In this document: one piece after another, positions 1 through 12,876 of the stretch
Numbering within the stretch: position 1 is the first letter of the stretch
Layout of the letters: every line of letters begins with the position of its first letter
Assembly (NCBI GenBank): GCA_028023455.1
Contig: JAQFVV010000012.1
Coordinates: 9,400,499 to 9,464,498, forward strand
Source: Epiperipatus broadwayi
Lineage: Eukaryota; Onychophora; Udeonychophora; Euonychophora; Peripatidae
Direction: 5' to 3'
DNA: 64,000 nt
Made by a program: the position numbers and the translations under genes
Notes under the pieces: generated by a model
Database searches by the model: none
Seen by the model: the letters and a program-made list of their open reading frames with translations, nothing else
What the model was told of the DNA's origin: nothing

Positions 1-2683
1 CACTGGCTACCAATAGGCAAAACTTGGTTAAAGAGATTGGGGAACTAAATTCTTAATCGTATGTATATTCTCTTCATCAAATTTAATCCAAATTTCATTT
101 ATTCATAAAATTTATCAGAAGTTCTATTGAACGTATGCATGATTTTTGAACACAAAGTCTGAATAAATCAAATATTAATAATATTCTTATGAGTGTTTAT
201 TTGAACAATTTAATGATTATTTACATTTTATTAATTTTTCACAATTTGTCAAATATAATAAATTTCTGATTGCTAATCACCATTTAATATACAAAATTAT
301 CCCCAAAAACTTTATTTAAACAAATTAAATCACTGGAAACACTATTTAAGATTTTTAATAGTAATAATAAAAAGTCAGATGTCACATGACATATATAGCT
401 TGCAATTACCAATATGTAAACTTAAGAGCATGCTAACGCTCTAAACAAGCTTTTTTTTAAAATTATTATTATGATAAATGTTACTACAAGAGAAGGCATT
501 CAAATCATCTTTATCTTAGATTGTCCCCATCCCCAGACCGGTTTCGACCTATGGGTCTCTTCATTTTGAAATAAATTAAATTACAATTAATCAAGTAATA
601 ATTTACCTATAAAGAAATATATGTAATACTTCCAATGTGAATTAAAATATTCAAAACAAAGTGAAGAGGCTTCAAACTTGTAAAACAAAATATGGATAAT
701 ATCAAATTGTTGGTTAAACTCCTTTAAAAGCTCTGTGAATATTTGTTCCAGAAACTGATTCCCAAATGGAAATAGGAAAAAGAATTAATCATTTTGATAG
801 CTATTCATTTAATAAGGGAATCACAAATATCAATATAATTATAACATATAACTACACATTGAACTTAAACCAAATTTAACCCAATTTGAGGAAGTGTTTC
901 ATACATATTATACTTCATTAAAACTTAAAATCAAAAATATGAAAGTAAAAAACAAATTGTAATAAATAAAAATATTAACAACAAACAATTAGTTTTAGAT
1001 AATATGTCCAAAAATTGATTGATCTTTGTATTAAGCATCAATCTGATATTTTAGATTTGCATTAAAAACTAATAGCCATCTTAAATAATAGAACCATCAT
1101 CCAGGATGATATCCTTTTACTTAGCTTTGATTTTATAAAAAAAAAATTCTAAATCTCATAAAATTTGTTTATTTTTTTATTTGCAGTTTCACAGTGAGAA
1201 TGTATGTGCATTGTGAACAATATATAGCATTTCATCAAACTGCAAATCTTGAAACAAACATTAAACAATTTTTAAATTATCCATACCTCTACAACTTTTG
1301 AAAAGTTTTATACCTAAAAATAATTTATTTTCAAACTTCTAATTTAGTTTTACTAATTTATTACATAATTTTAGAACACAAGTCGCCACTTCTAGAAATG
1401 AGGCACTTTATTATTAGTAATAGACTAAGAAATGAAACTGATCAATGGGGAAAAAAAGAAGACTTATTTTTTAATGAAAAAAAATAAAAGCAACTAAAAA
1501 TGTTTGGAAGGTTACACTATGTAAATAAAATAAATTGGCTTGTACAAAAAGAATAACAAACATTTGGACACCAAAAAAAAAAAAAAGGGATACGAATTTG
1601 GATTCTAAAATTTATGCAAAGTTAAGAGGAAAAGTATTGACCATTCATTTTTGTTGAATAGATTGTTAAACATGAATCAGAATAAATTGCATGGTAATTG
1701 AAACCAAACAGAAAACTAAACGGGATGAAGTAATAATTTTTATTTTGATTAGGCTTTTATGATGAAGAAAATGGTGAATATAAAGAGTATAAATATTGGA
1801 ATTAATAAAACATTTTTTAAAAATCAAACAGCAAAAGAGAAGACAATTTGGCATCACCAGTAGAATGATATAGTGATTATAGACTGGTAGGAAATCATAG
1901 AGAACAATAAATGAATTTATCATGAAATAAAAAAGTTTCACACGGATTTTATCTTTAACTGTGCTAAAGAATTAATGATAATTTAGTCTGTGCATAAAAA
2001 CTCTTGATTTTGTCTAAAAACAAGTCATTCATATAATATCACCACATATTAAAAAAATTACAAAATTGTAAGTATACTTTTTTGTTATTATTTAATACTA
2101 ACATTTAATATTTCCAGAAATATGACATTTCAAAGACATAAAGATATATAATGAAAAAGAGAGAGCAAAAAATGTATTATTGAATTGTTAAAACATGACT
2201 TTTCAATTTGGAAAAGATTGGAAATCAAGACTGATATACTTTTGGTATTCAATGTACAGTATTAATAAAAAAACTAATGAAAATCTAATATACTCTGTGT
2301 ATGGTTTTGATTTTAAATAAAATATTTTTTGATGAGTTGGTATATCAATCAGTAAAATCTTTCTACATGCACATGTGACATATACAATTTAACAATACAG
2401 CTGAAAAAAATGACCATGCTAATGTTACAAATTCAAATATTAAGAAATACTAGTGTTATTCATAAAAATCCCATCATCATAGTTGCTTATTAAGTTGGAA
2501 TTTCTACTGCAGATATATTCATCAATTATTTATTTATTAGGAGTATAGATAATTTGATTAAATATATGGTAGTTTAAGATTTAATTTCACCATAAGGAAT
2601 AACAATGACAATTCTAGCCCCCCCCCCCCAGATTTAAAAAAATAATTTAATGGTGAATTCTATAATGACTATACAAATCACAA
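1..2683. other. AT-rich non-coding stretch
   Basis: No exon could be supported on either strand. As the PDZRN-like exon lies on the minus strand, this is downstream of it in that gene, either intron or 3' flank; I looked for the next PDZRN exon (second PDZ domain) and did not find it. Notable pieces are a small G+C-richer motif at about 528-568 with an AGACC...GGTCT hairpin, many A/T runs, and a C12 run at 2618-2629. The minus-strand ORF at 1666-1941 is low-complexity and not believable as a gene. Confidence 0.6.
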
Positions 2684-2829
2684 TTACATTCATAGATAAT
2701 ATTTAACACAGCATTACGCTGTTGCACATGCGCTTTGAAGATTTTAACTATAAATGAATGAATACTAACACTCAGAGTTTACAAACATCGCACTATAAAA
2801 AATGATTTATTTACATTCATAGATAATAT
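2684..2829. mobile_element. 108-bp insertion flanked by a 19-bp direct repeat
   Basis: The sequence TTACATTCATAGATAATAT occurs exactly at 2684-2702 and again at 2811-2829. The 108 bases between the copies (2703-2810) are therefore probably a retroposed or transposed insert with a 19-bp target-site duplication. Part of the insert (around CTTTGAAGATTTTAACTATA) resembles the fold-back repeat at 12.0-12.4 kb (CTTTGTAGATTTAACTATAT), so the two may belong to one family. No coding capacity. A duplication this long is more typical of LINE-mobilised retroposons than of MITEs. Confidence 0.6.
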
Positions 2830-2974
2830 AAGTTGGACCAAAGCTGTTTAATTGACATCTTGCAATCCTGCTTTTTTAATCTATTTTTTGTAGCAAACTT
2901 CACCATTCCCACACATAAATTCATAAACAAATTTCACTCTCAATCAATATTATAAAACAAAATAAAATAAATAC

Positions 2975-3222
2975 CTGCTACTTGAAAAAGAATAAAGGGT
3001 AGGAGGAGGAGTGGATAATCGAGGTATGCACCAAGAAGGCTGAGTTTCAATATACATCTCTGTTTGTGTACCCACTGTTGTTTGATTAGAATTAACATTT
3101 TTAGATGCAGATGGTGTCTTTGATACCCTCCGTAATACCTCAACAACAATAGGCTCTTTGGCTGTTCGAAATGCTTCAACAGCTTCTTCATGGGTCGCCT
3201 TTGATAAGTCTTGACCGTTAAC
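2975..3222 (-). CDS. Internal exon of a PDZRN3/PDZRN4-like PDZ and RING protein
   Basis: Read on the minus strand from 3222 in phase 0, this 248-bp segment gives 82 codons plus two bases with no stop. It begins VNGQDLSKATHEEAVEAF and continues TAKEPIVVEVLRR, which is strand beta-4, helix alpha-B and the last strand of a PDZ domain. A serine/threonine/asparagine-rich linker follows, containing the GTQTE motif. This combination recalls the end of the first PDZ domain and linker of PDZRN3/PDZRN4, which are RING-type E3 ligase scaffolds at synapses and cell junctions. Splice signals fit: AAAAATAG directly precedes 3222 and CAG|GTATTT follows 2975. The rest of the linker (ending in a proline-rich PPPT stretch) is lineage-specific. 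The RING, TRAF-type finger, start of PDZ1 and all of PDZ2 were not found here, so neighbouring introns must be long. PDZRN3 versus PDZRN4 cannot be decided. Confidence 0.85.
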
Positions 3223-3224
3223 CT

Positions 3225-6200
3225 ATTTTTAAAAAGAAAACTTTTAGTTTTGTTTTAAAAACACAACATAAATCTATAAGAAATAAAATACTATAATAAC
3301 TTTTATTAAAAATTGATTTAAAAAAACAACATCATACTATTACTGATGATGATCAAGTGTTGACTTTACCAGTGATTCTTTATAGTCACCAATATTCTTT
3401 TTTACTTACTTTATTTTCAAACCTAAATAGAAAATACGCTCTGCTTAGCTCTCATTTATCTTTTTATACATAATAATGTGCGTCCAACAAATCCTTCTTA
3501 CTTTATTTAACTTCTACACAAATGCTCAATCTAATTTCTTTTTCAAATTTTCTCTAAAACTTTTATACTTCTAATTCTTATGTACAAGAATATATTTAGA
3601 TATCAGAAACTCACAGAACAACAATATATTTAATTAAAAGATATATTAATTTGTAACTAAAAAAATTTTTAAAAAAAAAAGCAAAATACTTTTTTTAAAT
3701 TCAGAATTCTATTAATGGAAGAATGATCAAATTGATATTCATCTTTTGAGAGAAATGAAACGAAGTGCTGAATTTATATATATATTGCTTTATAAAATAA
3801 AAATAAATTAGTTTTTGGTTTCAAATGGCCACATTTAACTGTGTTTATCTATCTAACTTTTATAATTTATTCTTCCTTCGAAACTTATGATGTCAAAAAT
3901 ATTCAATTTTTTTAGTTTTAGCTTTAATCAACTATGCTTCTATTCCAAAACATTTAGCAAGCTATTTTCAAAAGTGCAACTAAATTACTAACGCTTATTA
4001 AAAATTAAAATACACAATTACTTTACCATTATTTAATAAAACAGCTTAGTTGTTAATTGGAGGGGGGGGGGTTCTTTTTTTGTTTTTACTCCAATAATGG
4101 TGGTAATACAATTTATTTTACATATTTTAAAGTACTTAAATATAAATTATGAATAATTCTTCAATCTCCCCCCCCCCCTCCTTCATTCAGATTTTTTGTT
4201 GTGTGTAAATTTAGCATGTGATTTACAATATTGAAAACTTACCATTGTCATGAAATATTATTTTAAAAGAATTTTAAAAATAAACTTCAACAAAATTAAA
4301 CTGAATGTCAAAATTTGGGATCTAATTTATCAAATGGTTTCATGAAATATGGAAATAGAATAATGATAACTAAGTAACATGCATTGTCACTCAATGCCAT
4401 ATGAGGTTTATAGACCAATGATATATGCATAAGTGCATGCATGTGGTAATCTGTAACTTTTTTCAAAAAGCTGGTCATTATACACATTTAGAAAAATATA
4501 CATATGTATATTCTTTCTCATAAATACACATGTATACAAATGCAAGGCTAATCATATCTTCCAATATATATCTTCATTTGTTCAAATTCACATTTCTAAA
4601 GTCTTCAATCATTTTTCCTTTTTTTTTCTTAATTGACCAAGCCTTTTTATCATGTAATGTTATGCTGTAAATACAGCACTTATCAAATCTTTTTCTCAAA
4701 TTAACTCCAATGGATTACAAAATATTTAGCAGACTAAATTCTGTTTGGCTGCTCAGTTCTCAATCCTAATGTTTTTAACATTATCTAATCAGTAGAAAAT
4801 TGATTGTGATTTCTTTCCATCCAAAATATATGAGAACTTAGTGATTATAAAGAACATCTCATTTGATAGTTATAAGTGTTTCAGCATTTATACTTTGAAA
4901 TAAAATTAATAAAATTTATTTAACATTACAAATAAGATTCAAAATTAATTTGGTTTATGGTTTGTGATAATAGGCTTGCACATGATGATGGGGGTTTTAC
5001 CTGCAACCAGTCCTATGAGTCATATTATCATAGCTCATAATTCAGAATTTGGATATTATATCTCAGTTAAATAATGAACTAATAGATGCTGCTTAAATGC
5101 TCTCATATATAATTTCATCATTATGCATAATATCAGTTATTCAGTTTTCCAAATTTTTAGAAACACTAATCCCCTCTATAATGTACTGCTCAATGATTAC
5201 TCTCAATCTTTATTTCTTCATTTTATTTTCACTAATTCAATTTTATTTTTATGTCAAATACTTCACGCAGTGATACTGCAAATGTGATAAAATAAATTTT
5301 AACAACATGTACTAGATTCTTCCTGAACAAAAACATTCAATGCAGCATGTATATTGTGTACTCTGCCTGAAGATAGGTAGATATTACTAGTCAAAAAGAT
5401 AGTAATATCAAGTTAATATTTGATCATTATTGAAGGCAGTTTGTTACTTATCCCCTTCTAATATAATTTATTACATCTCAATTTTGGAGGTATATTATAA
5501 CATTTCCCATTATATCAAGATGTATGGTGTGTGCATCCTTATAATGTAACAGCATATCATTAAGATATAAATAAGTGTGCAAGTTAAAGACTACAATACA
5601 TATAATATACATATACTTATATATTAAGTTATGTTGAAATTGTACTTATAAATAAAGGCACACCATATAAATACTCATTTACATAAACATTATTATATGA
5701 TGTGATAGTTTCAGCTCAGAAAGTGTGACAACCATCTCAAAGGCCTCAGAAATATTTTTTCTCTCATCAAGTATTTTGAAGAATATAAACAATTGTTCTT
5801 AATCAGTTTCTATAAGAATAAAAATGTTTTAAGATACAAAATATGAGATGAACAAATGTTATAAGCCATATTTCTGTATAATTTTATAGAACTGTCCACT
5901 AAAATATATTTACTAATATATGAAGCAAAGTTCTAGCTACATAAATACAAAAATAATTAGGTTAGCATAGAAATACTTAATTCATTCCTCAAATAAATAT
6001 GAGCCAAAAGATTCACACAAATTTTTTTTTTGCATGCTAATTTTTTTTGACTTACAGTATGTTTTACACTGATTGTTGAAAACTTTTACTTAGAAAAAGA
6101 GTTTAAAAATTTAAGCATATTTTTTATTTCAATCAATAACTGATATAAATTAAAATTTCAAAAACTTTAAATTATATATTTTGGATTATAATATAATTTT

Positions 6201-6854
6201 AGATGTAAAGTTATATATGCAAACACATGTAAAACAATTTGAAAAACTTTAAATAACATCAATCATATGATCAAAACAGCTGTAAACTAAGCATAAGTTT
6301 TAGAAGTATCATGTGAAATATTTATTTGTTTCATAAAAGTTAAAACTTCTCAATGTGTATATAAAACAATAATTTGTAGAAAAAAAAAATTAATCTTTTC
6401 ATTATAAATATGTAAATATTTAAATGAAGTGACTAATTAATTAATCTTAGAAAAGTACTGTCCAAAACAAATCTTTATACAATTCTTCTCTTTTACATTT
6501 AATATCTTCTTAACACAAGTATTCTGTTATAATACTCTACTGTAGGAACATTTAACTAGGCACAAGTAACTCCAGACTTGTTTCTCACTATTAGCTTTCA
6601 GTAGGGAAGAAGCCAGACTGCATCTATCCATTCAGAAAACAGTTTCATTTCTAATATATTATTCATGTTTAATGACTTAAAGCTTCAAATGCATTAAGAT
6701 TTGAACTCAAGTCAGCATTCTTATTTAGTTATATAGGCTTGATAATACATCAGAAATTCTTGAGGAATTTTAATAGAATATCCAATTTAATATTTTTTGT
6801 GTTAGTGATTTTCTAGAATAGCAACCACAGCTATATATATATACGTATATTTAA
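3225..6854. other. Probable intron, AT-rich, no exon seen
   Basis: This lies immediately upstream of the PDZRN-like exon in gene orientation and so should be its intron. It holds a G10 run at 4062-4071 and a C11 run at 4168-4178 about 100 bp apart, plus many short A/T runs. The exon holding the first half of PDZ1 was not found. Confidence 0.55.
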
Positions 6855-6997
6855 ATTTACATATCATACTATTTCCAACTTTCTTAAACACTTCAACAGT
6901 ACTATTTCTTTATATCAAAACTTTATTCTTACAGTTTTGATATAAAAAAATAGTATTGTTGAAGAGTTTAAGAAAGTTGGAAATGGTATATGTAAAT
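6855..6997. repeat. Fold-back repeat with about 65-bp arms
   Basis: The left arm starts ATTTACATATCATACTATTT at 6855. Its near-complete reverse complement ends at 6997, with only a few mismatches over about 65 bp and a loop of around 10 bases near 6927. The transcript or single strand would form a long hairpin, typical of a palindromic MITE. Its right end coincides with the insertion site of the RTE LINE fragment that follows. Confidence 0.75.
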
Positions 6998-7337
6998 GTC
7001 ATCATCATCATCATCATCAACAACAACCATTATCAATCCACTGCAGGATGAAGGTCTCTCCAAGTTCAATCCATCTTCTCCGATCTTCAGCTTCTTTTCT
7101 CCATATCACCTCTGCACACTTTCTTATTTCATCCAACCATCTCATATGTGGTCTCTTTCTGGGTCTTTTACAATCTCTTGGAATCCCGTTTACAATTTCA
7201 ATTGTCCATCTATTATCATCTCTTCTAGCAATATGTCCAGACCAACTCCACTTCAGTCTTTTAATTTTTTGAATGAGGTCAGTAATACCTGTTTGTTCTC
7301 TTACCCATATTTGATCTCTTTTTGTTACTCCCAACAT
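6998..7337 (-). mobile_element. RTE-clade LINE, 5'-truncated 3' end
   Basis: On the minus strand this reads IWVREQTGITDLIQKIKRL, then GHIARRDDNRWT, IPRDCKRPRKRPHMRW and ETFILQWIDNG followed by stops. That is the conserved C-terminus of RTE-type LINE ORFs, often annotated in animals as craniofacial development protein 2-like. The element ends in a (GAT)n tail, seen on the plus strand as repeated TCA at 6998-7018, the usual RTE 3' microsatellite. ATGTAAAT at 6990-6997 and again near 7340 may be a target-site duplication. Only the C-terminal hundred or so residues remain; there is no RT core. It is the same family as the long copy at 15.2-18.0 kb. Confidence 0.85.
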
Positions 7338-7349
7338 GCATGTAAATAT

Positions 7350-10300
7350 TAATAAATAAGTAAAGGAAAAATATATATTTAATTTTTTTTGTAAATTAAT
7401 CAACATTTGCAGTTATTAACTATATTTTTTAGCTGAGCAGTTTATAAATGAGTAATACACAGTGCATTATTGCTGTTAATATAAACAATAAATATAAATC
7501 AACTTATTCTTACTTTGATATAAATATCCTGTTTCCAAAGGGACAAAGTGCCTACAATAACAACATAAATGATTTGCAAAAATATATGTTGTAGGTTCGT
7601 ATATCAGAAGTGTTTGAAATATTTGAATCATAAGCTTCAGAAATGTATTGAAGCTGGTTTCTGTATATGTGCAACCAGTGCTTTATTGGTAATTAATTCA
7701 ATAATCAGATTATTTGGACTGGATATTTGCTCTTAGTGGACGATATTTTGATTCAAACTTAAGATTGTTGCATTTAAAGTTTAAATATAAATAATTCAAA
7801 TCACATTAGCAGAATTCTCTTCTAAGCTTCTGGTCAGAAAAATACTTTCATTTGTTTAATTGCACCCCCCCCCCCCCATTACAGACGAAATTTCAATACT
7901 TCTAAAAAACAGATAGTGTCTACCCATTTTTGTTTAAAACAAATTAAATATAAAATAATATATTTCTTATTTAAAATATCAATATTAAATCTTTTTTTTA
8001 AAACAATAATTCATAAAAACATCAAACCCTCCCCCCCCAACAATAATCTAATGATAAAGCCATTATTTAAAGAACACCGACAACTCTTTGTTCTTCAATA
8101 ATGGATTCTCTGTATAGGAATCAATATCTATACATTATTAATTTTTTTTGTAACCTATTTTTATCAAATGTGGCATAAAAAGCTAACAGTTACAAATATT
8201 TACTTATACCTCCTAGTATGAATGCTGTTACAATATATTGTTTCATTTTCTTATCATTAACATGAAAATATAACAGTACCAAATTCTTGGGTCACTATAT
8301 CAGAAATAAATCAACAAACATGTTTACATTTTTTTAATTTAAGTTAAATACGAAAATAACAAACAATCGGATTTTTAAAAAATAGCTTTTCTTTACTTTT
8401 GGTTTCGTTTACCTGGCTCAATCATTTATTTATTAAAAAAAAAATTATAAATAAAATATTGCGGAATTTATACAATCGAAATAAAATTCATAGTTTAAAA
8501 GCGTATTTACAGGATCAAGTATATGTTATCACAGTATATTTAAATAATATCTAATGAAATATTTTTGAGTATTTAAGTTATAAATACGATTTACAGTTTA
8601 AATATATATTCTCACTTGCACATAATTGCGTAAATGCAGTTAAAAATGGAGTCTATGTAATAACAAATATAATAAGCTCATTAAAAATACAAATTTATGT
8701 AGGTATAAATAAATATATATTAGAACTTAATCTAGCAAATATAATATAATTAGGATAAATGTATATCCACATACACCTTTGGCAAAGATAAATAAGGTCT
8801 CCAAATTTAATACCCAATCAGCAAAGACAACCTGTATTATCTGACACACCTTGTTTAAAGTTTCTATGTAGCATAGTCTGTTTAAATAAAAATGAAAACT
8901 TGTGCTGAATTCTCACTTGTGAACCGAGAAGCTTGGGATTACTGATAGATTCCTAAAAACTTTTTCAATCTCTTTTCTACTATTCAAATAGATCTTATCT
9001 TTTGAAAAGATATCTGTGATTTAAAAAAATGAAACATCCAACATATGATCCAGTCTATCCTTTAATTAATGATTTCACATACTTGGGTCAGAATGAAACA
9101 GTTACATGGAAACACTAAATCAATTTAATAGAAAACAAAATGTTCTTACTTTTTTTATTTTGCAATAAACATATATCATCAGGAAATAAGATTTTAGACT
9201 TCAAAGAATACCATAATCGATCAACAAATGTTTCATTATCATGAAAAGCAATTTGTCAGTACTTTGCTTCACTTATCAACTTAAATATATGTATTACTAT
9301 TTATGATCTGCTTCTTTATTAATATTTTTTTTTTTAGCATCATTGTTATTTTAAAGTCTATATACTTAAACACATTCAAACATTGAAATGTACTGTATGA
9401 AATACATGATCAAATATAAGTACTAAGATATATTTACTTGATTGTTTGCTTTAACAATGGTTATATTTCAACCTGAAGTACAAAAATTAAAAAAGAACAT
9501 ATTTTTTTACCGATTCCAGAAAAGAATTGTAAATTACATAAATATTTTTTATTATACATTAAATCTTTATAATTATAAATTTATTAAACGCACATATAAT
9601 TACTTTAATTTTTTTGAATATTTCTAAATTCCAACTATCATTGATATAATAAAGCTCGAAATAGAACGAAATTGGGCAGCCATCTAAAAAAAATGTATGG
9701 ATTAATAATTTGAACTGTAAATGCTTTTCATACTTCAAATTCTTTAAATATTAAAAAAAAAACACAATACTATAAAAATTAAATCAGTTGTTGGTATTTT
9801 TAATATACATGACATCAATGCTTTAAAAATACATTTATTTATTTATTCATTAGTAAATGTAGGGTTAAACACACAATAATATAGAAAAAAAATGAATCAA
9901 GATTTGATATTTACTTGAGTTAAGACATGTTTAAAAATAGTAAAAAAAATAGATAATTTCTAATTTTTTATTATTACTACCATTTTTAATAGTTATTATT
10001 AGCTAATGCCCCCCCCCCCCCAAATATTCTTGATTCAGCATTTTTATTTACTTTCTTTGCAGAAATACATTATAATATATAAACCACATTATCCCAAGTT
10101 TCTATTTAAAGACAGGTTCTACATTCTTTTTTGAACAAATTTCTAACTGCTATTCTTCTTATCTCTTAAGATCAATAGAATTATTTATTTTACTTTTAAG
10201 AACTATAATTTTCCCTTTTTTCTTAAAATCTTTTAATCTCTGCAAAGTAAGTATAATTCTTTTCACAATGCCTTTACAATATGTGTTTTCCCTATTCTTA

Positions 10301-10352
10301 TTAATACTTCAATATTTATATTTTATCTTACAAATTTTTGTTTATTTTATAC
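7350..10352. other. AT-rich non-coding stretch
   Basis: No gene seen. Contains a C13 run at 7865-7877, a C8 run at 8031-8038, a C13 run at 10009-10021 and several poly-T/poly-A tracts. The ORFs at 7916-8101 and 9442-9627 are low-complexity chance frames. Confidence 0.6.
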
Positions 10353-10456
10353 TTTTTTTTTCTCACGAGTCATAGCATCAGCTGGGAAGTGAACCCGCTA
10401 TCCCGGGACAACTGCTTGTAAAGCAGCTGTCGCTGACCTCTCAATCACCAATGCTT
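10353..10456 (-). mobile_element. tRNA-derived SINE-like retroposon, copy 1
   Basis: On the minus strand it reads AAGCATTGGTGATTGAGAGG, then CAGCTGCTTTACAAGCAG, then CCGGGATAGCGGGTTC, ending in a poly-A tail (T9 on the plus strand at 10353-10361). The A-box and B-box regions and an acceptor-like end pairing are preserved but mutated (B box GGTTCACTTCC). It is one of eight related copies in the window. No clear target-site duplication. Confidence 0.8.
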
Positions 10457-11744
10457 CACTAAGTTTACAAATATTTGTCTATAACTCAATTCTATACTCT
10501 ATAGGCAATTTACAAATTAATATCACAAGACAAAAAATTACATAATAAGGAAAAAAAACCTTTCTTTTAATTCATGTCTTATTCATAATAAAAAGTGACA
10601 AATTCTTGCACAATTGTTTTTATGGTTCAACATCAATCATAAATAATAAAACAGTCAATAATTGCAAATTCCATAATTGATTTCTGTTTATTGATCTGTT
10701 GGGATTCATCAGGGCTGAAAGTAAATTACATCAAACAGGAACAATATTCAAATATGCATTGACAATAACATTCTGATCAATCAAAAAATTGTTGGCATTA
10801 TTGTTTATCAAAAAATATTATGATAAATAGATCACAGATATGCCCAGAGATCGGTGGGCGAGTCAAAAAATACAGAAGAAACATAGATGAATATTAAATT
10901 TCCCATTCTTAAATCATGAAATCAAAGTACTTAAGAAGATTAAAATAAATAACAGTTGACCTAATATCAGATCTATACATCTTTCAGAAAACAAAATAAT
11001 CTGAATTCAAAATATTGAAATATTTTAAAATTTCAAGTATTTTTGAATAACATATTACTGAAAGAGCAAAAACATACTAAAAATTATCAACAAGCCAAAA
11101 AAAAAAAAAAAACAGTTGAAGAATCCATTTGAAATTAGCATATATAATCTACTGATTACTAATGTAAAAAAATAAATGGTGGAAAGAGCTTATTCCGTAA
11201 AATTCAACTGAATACAACAATGTGTCATGGCAATCAATGTTTTGATAAAATAAGTAATGATATGTGAATATACTTTTAGAAACATAATTTTCATTTTATA
11301 TCAACTATGTAACCATATTTTTGTCCATAAAAATTTAATCAGCACTAAAAAGGTTTCTAACTTACATGCATAATTCAATAGTACATAATTTCAGGACATC
11401 TCTTGCGGAATTGTTCATTAATATCTATTATGGAATATATTTTATTACTTTTTACTTAACCAGTCACCAGCATCATCTCTATATTGGGAGAAATCCAAGG
11501 ATATTAGATGTTTTCATAATAATTTATAACAGTATCACCGCTGAGAGAAGAAAAAGACTTTATAAAAATTATATTTCAATCAAAAGATGATAGAACGCTT
11601 TTTGTTTAACTGTTGCTAACAAACAAAATAATGTTAATTTCCAAATTACCAAACAAATATTTAATAAATTTCTTATATGAGAATCAAGTTAAGATTGAGA
11701 ATAAATTTTGTACTCTTAGCATTATAGGAACATTTTCATAAATA
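10457..11744. other. AT-rich non-coding stretch
   Basis: No gene or recognisable element. The plus-strand ORF at 11366-11590 lacks any domain-like pattern. Confidence 0.6.
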
Positions 11745-11966
11745 ATACTGTAATATTAATAAGCCAATAAGCTAATGCAGATGCGCTGATTTAACTATAT
11801 AAATAAATACTCTCACTTTCCAAACACAAGATAAAGTCTTGGTGAAAATATAAAATGAATCCATCTATCTTTTCGACCCAAAAGTTTGTGTAAGGGCAAA
11901 TCTTAAGTATTTGAAAATGAGAGAGTGAAGATGTTAATCAATCACTTTAAATTACTTTTTACTATG
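11745..11966. repeat. Partial copy of the 12.0-12.4 kb fold-back element
   Basis: This segment (ACTGTAATATTAATAAGCCA...) is about 90 percent the same as 12073-12297, offset by about 330 bp, and ends at the shared TTACTTTTTACTATGC. It has the internal body but lacks the outer left arm and the right inverted arm of the complete copy, so it is a truncated or recombined relative lying head-to-tail with it. Confidence 0.8.
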
Positions 11967-12026
11967 CCTGAATGAATGATGCCTGCGAAATTTCTAGAAT
12001 TTACGATACGTCATTCTTATTAAACA

Positions 12027-12373
12027 TATGTAAATAAGACATTTATTTTATATAGTGCTATGATTTTATAAACTGTAATATTAATAAGCCAATAAGCTAA
12101 TATACATGTGCTTTGTAGATTTAACTATATAAATAAATACTTTCACTTTCCAAACACAAGATAAAGTCTTTGTGAAAAGATAGAATGAATCCATCTATCT
12201 TTTCGACCCAAACGTTTATGCATGGGCAAATCTTAAGTATTTGGAAATGAGAGTGCGAAGATGTTAATTGATCACTTTAAATTACTTTTTACTATGCACA
12301 TGTGCATTAGCTTATTGATATTACAGTTTATAAAATCATAGCGCTTATATAAAATAAATGTCTTATTTACATA
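12027..12373. mobile_element. MITE-like element with about 80-bp terminal inverted repeats
   Basis: The left end TATGTAAATAAGACATTTAT at 12027 is matched by the reverse complement ending at 12373. The match runs about 80 bp with few differences, through TTATAAACTGTAATAT and the AAGCTAAT region, enclosing a body of about 190 bp that is shared with the copy at 11745-11966. There is no ORF. Long arms without coding capacity indicate a non-autonomous DNA transposon or fold-back element. Flanking target duplication is not clear, perhaps TA. Confidence 0.75.
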
Positions 12374-12876
12374 AATAATACTGGTAAAAGTTTACATAAC
12401 TGCTTCCATTTTTATAAGCAATTCATTATATACAGAACAAAAAAATAATTAACCTAAATTTCTCTTACAATTACTGGCAATGTAAACAGTTCAGCCCATT
12501 TTAATAAGTATTTTTAAAAAATATTGTTAGTGATATTACTATTATGAATGTATGATAATGGTCTGATAATGTAATGATCAGAGTGATCCAATTGCAAATA
12601 CAATTACAAAAAAAAAAAACCCAGTTGAATAGTGCACAGCTACATTTTAACTATTATTGACTGAAAAGTAAATTTTAAAAGTCATATTTTTTTTTTTACT
12701 AATGAGTGACTAATAATGCTACTCCTGAAATATTTGTTAGCTCTTGTGGAGAAGTTATTTACTACAGTGTTAGAAAGTTCAACCCTTAGACTAGAATGTT
12801 TTAGATCAAATCTCAACCTGCCATGATCTTCTGAATAGTTTCACTAATGATTTAGATAATATCATTATTATCAGCA

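Noticed and set aside
528-568. G+C-richer motif CCAGACCGGTTTCGACCTAT
   Set aside because: It resembles short motifs seen near some animal transposon ends, but a single copy with no boundaries is not enough for a call.
2940-3191. 83-residue minus-strand ORF over the PDZRN-like exon
   Set aside because: It is a shadow in another frame; the real reading frame is the spliced PDZ frame from 3222 to 2975.
6996-7352. 118-residue serine-rich plus-strand ORF
   Set aside because: It is the antisense of the RTE LINE fragment; the serine run is the (TCA)n microsatellite tail.
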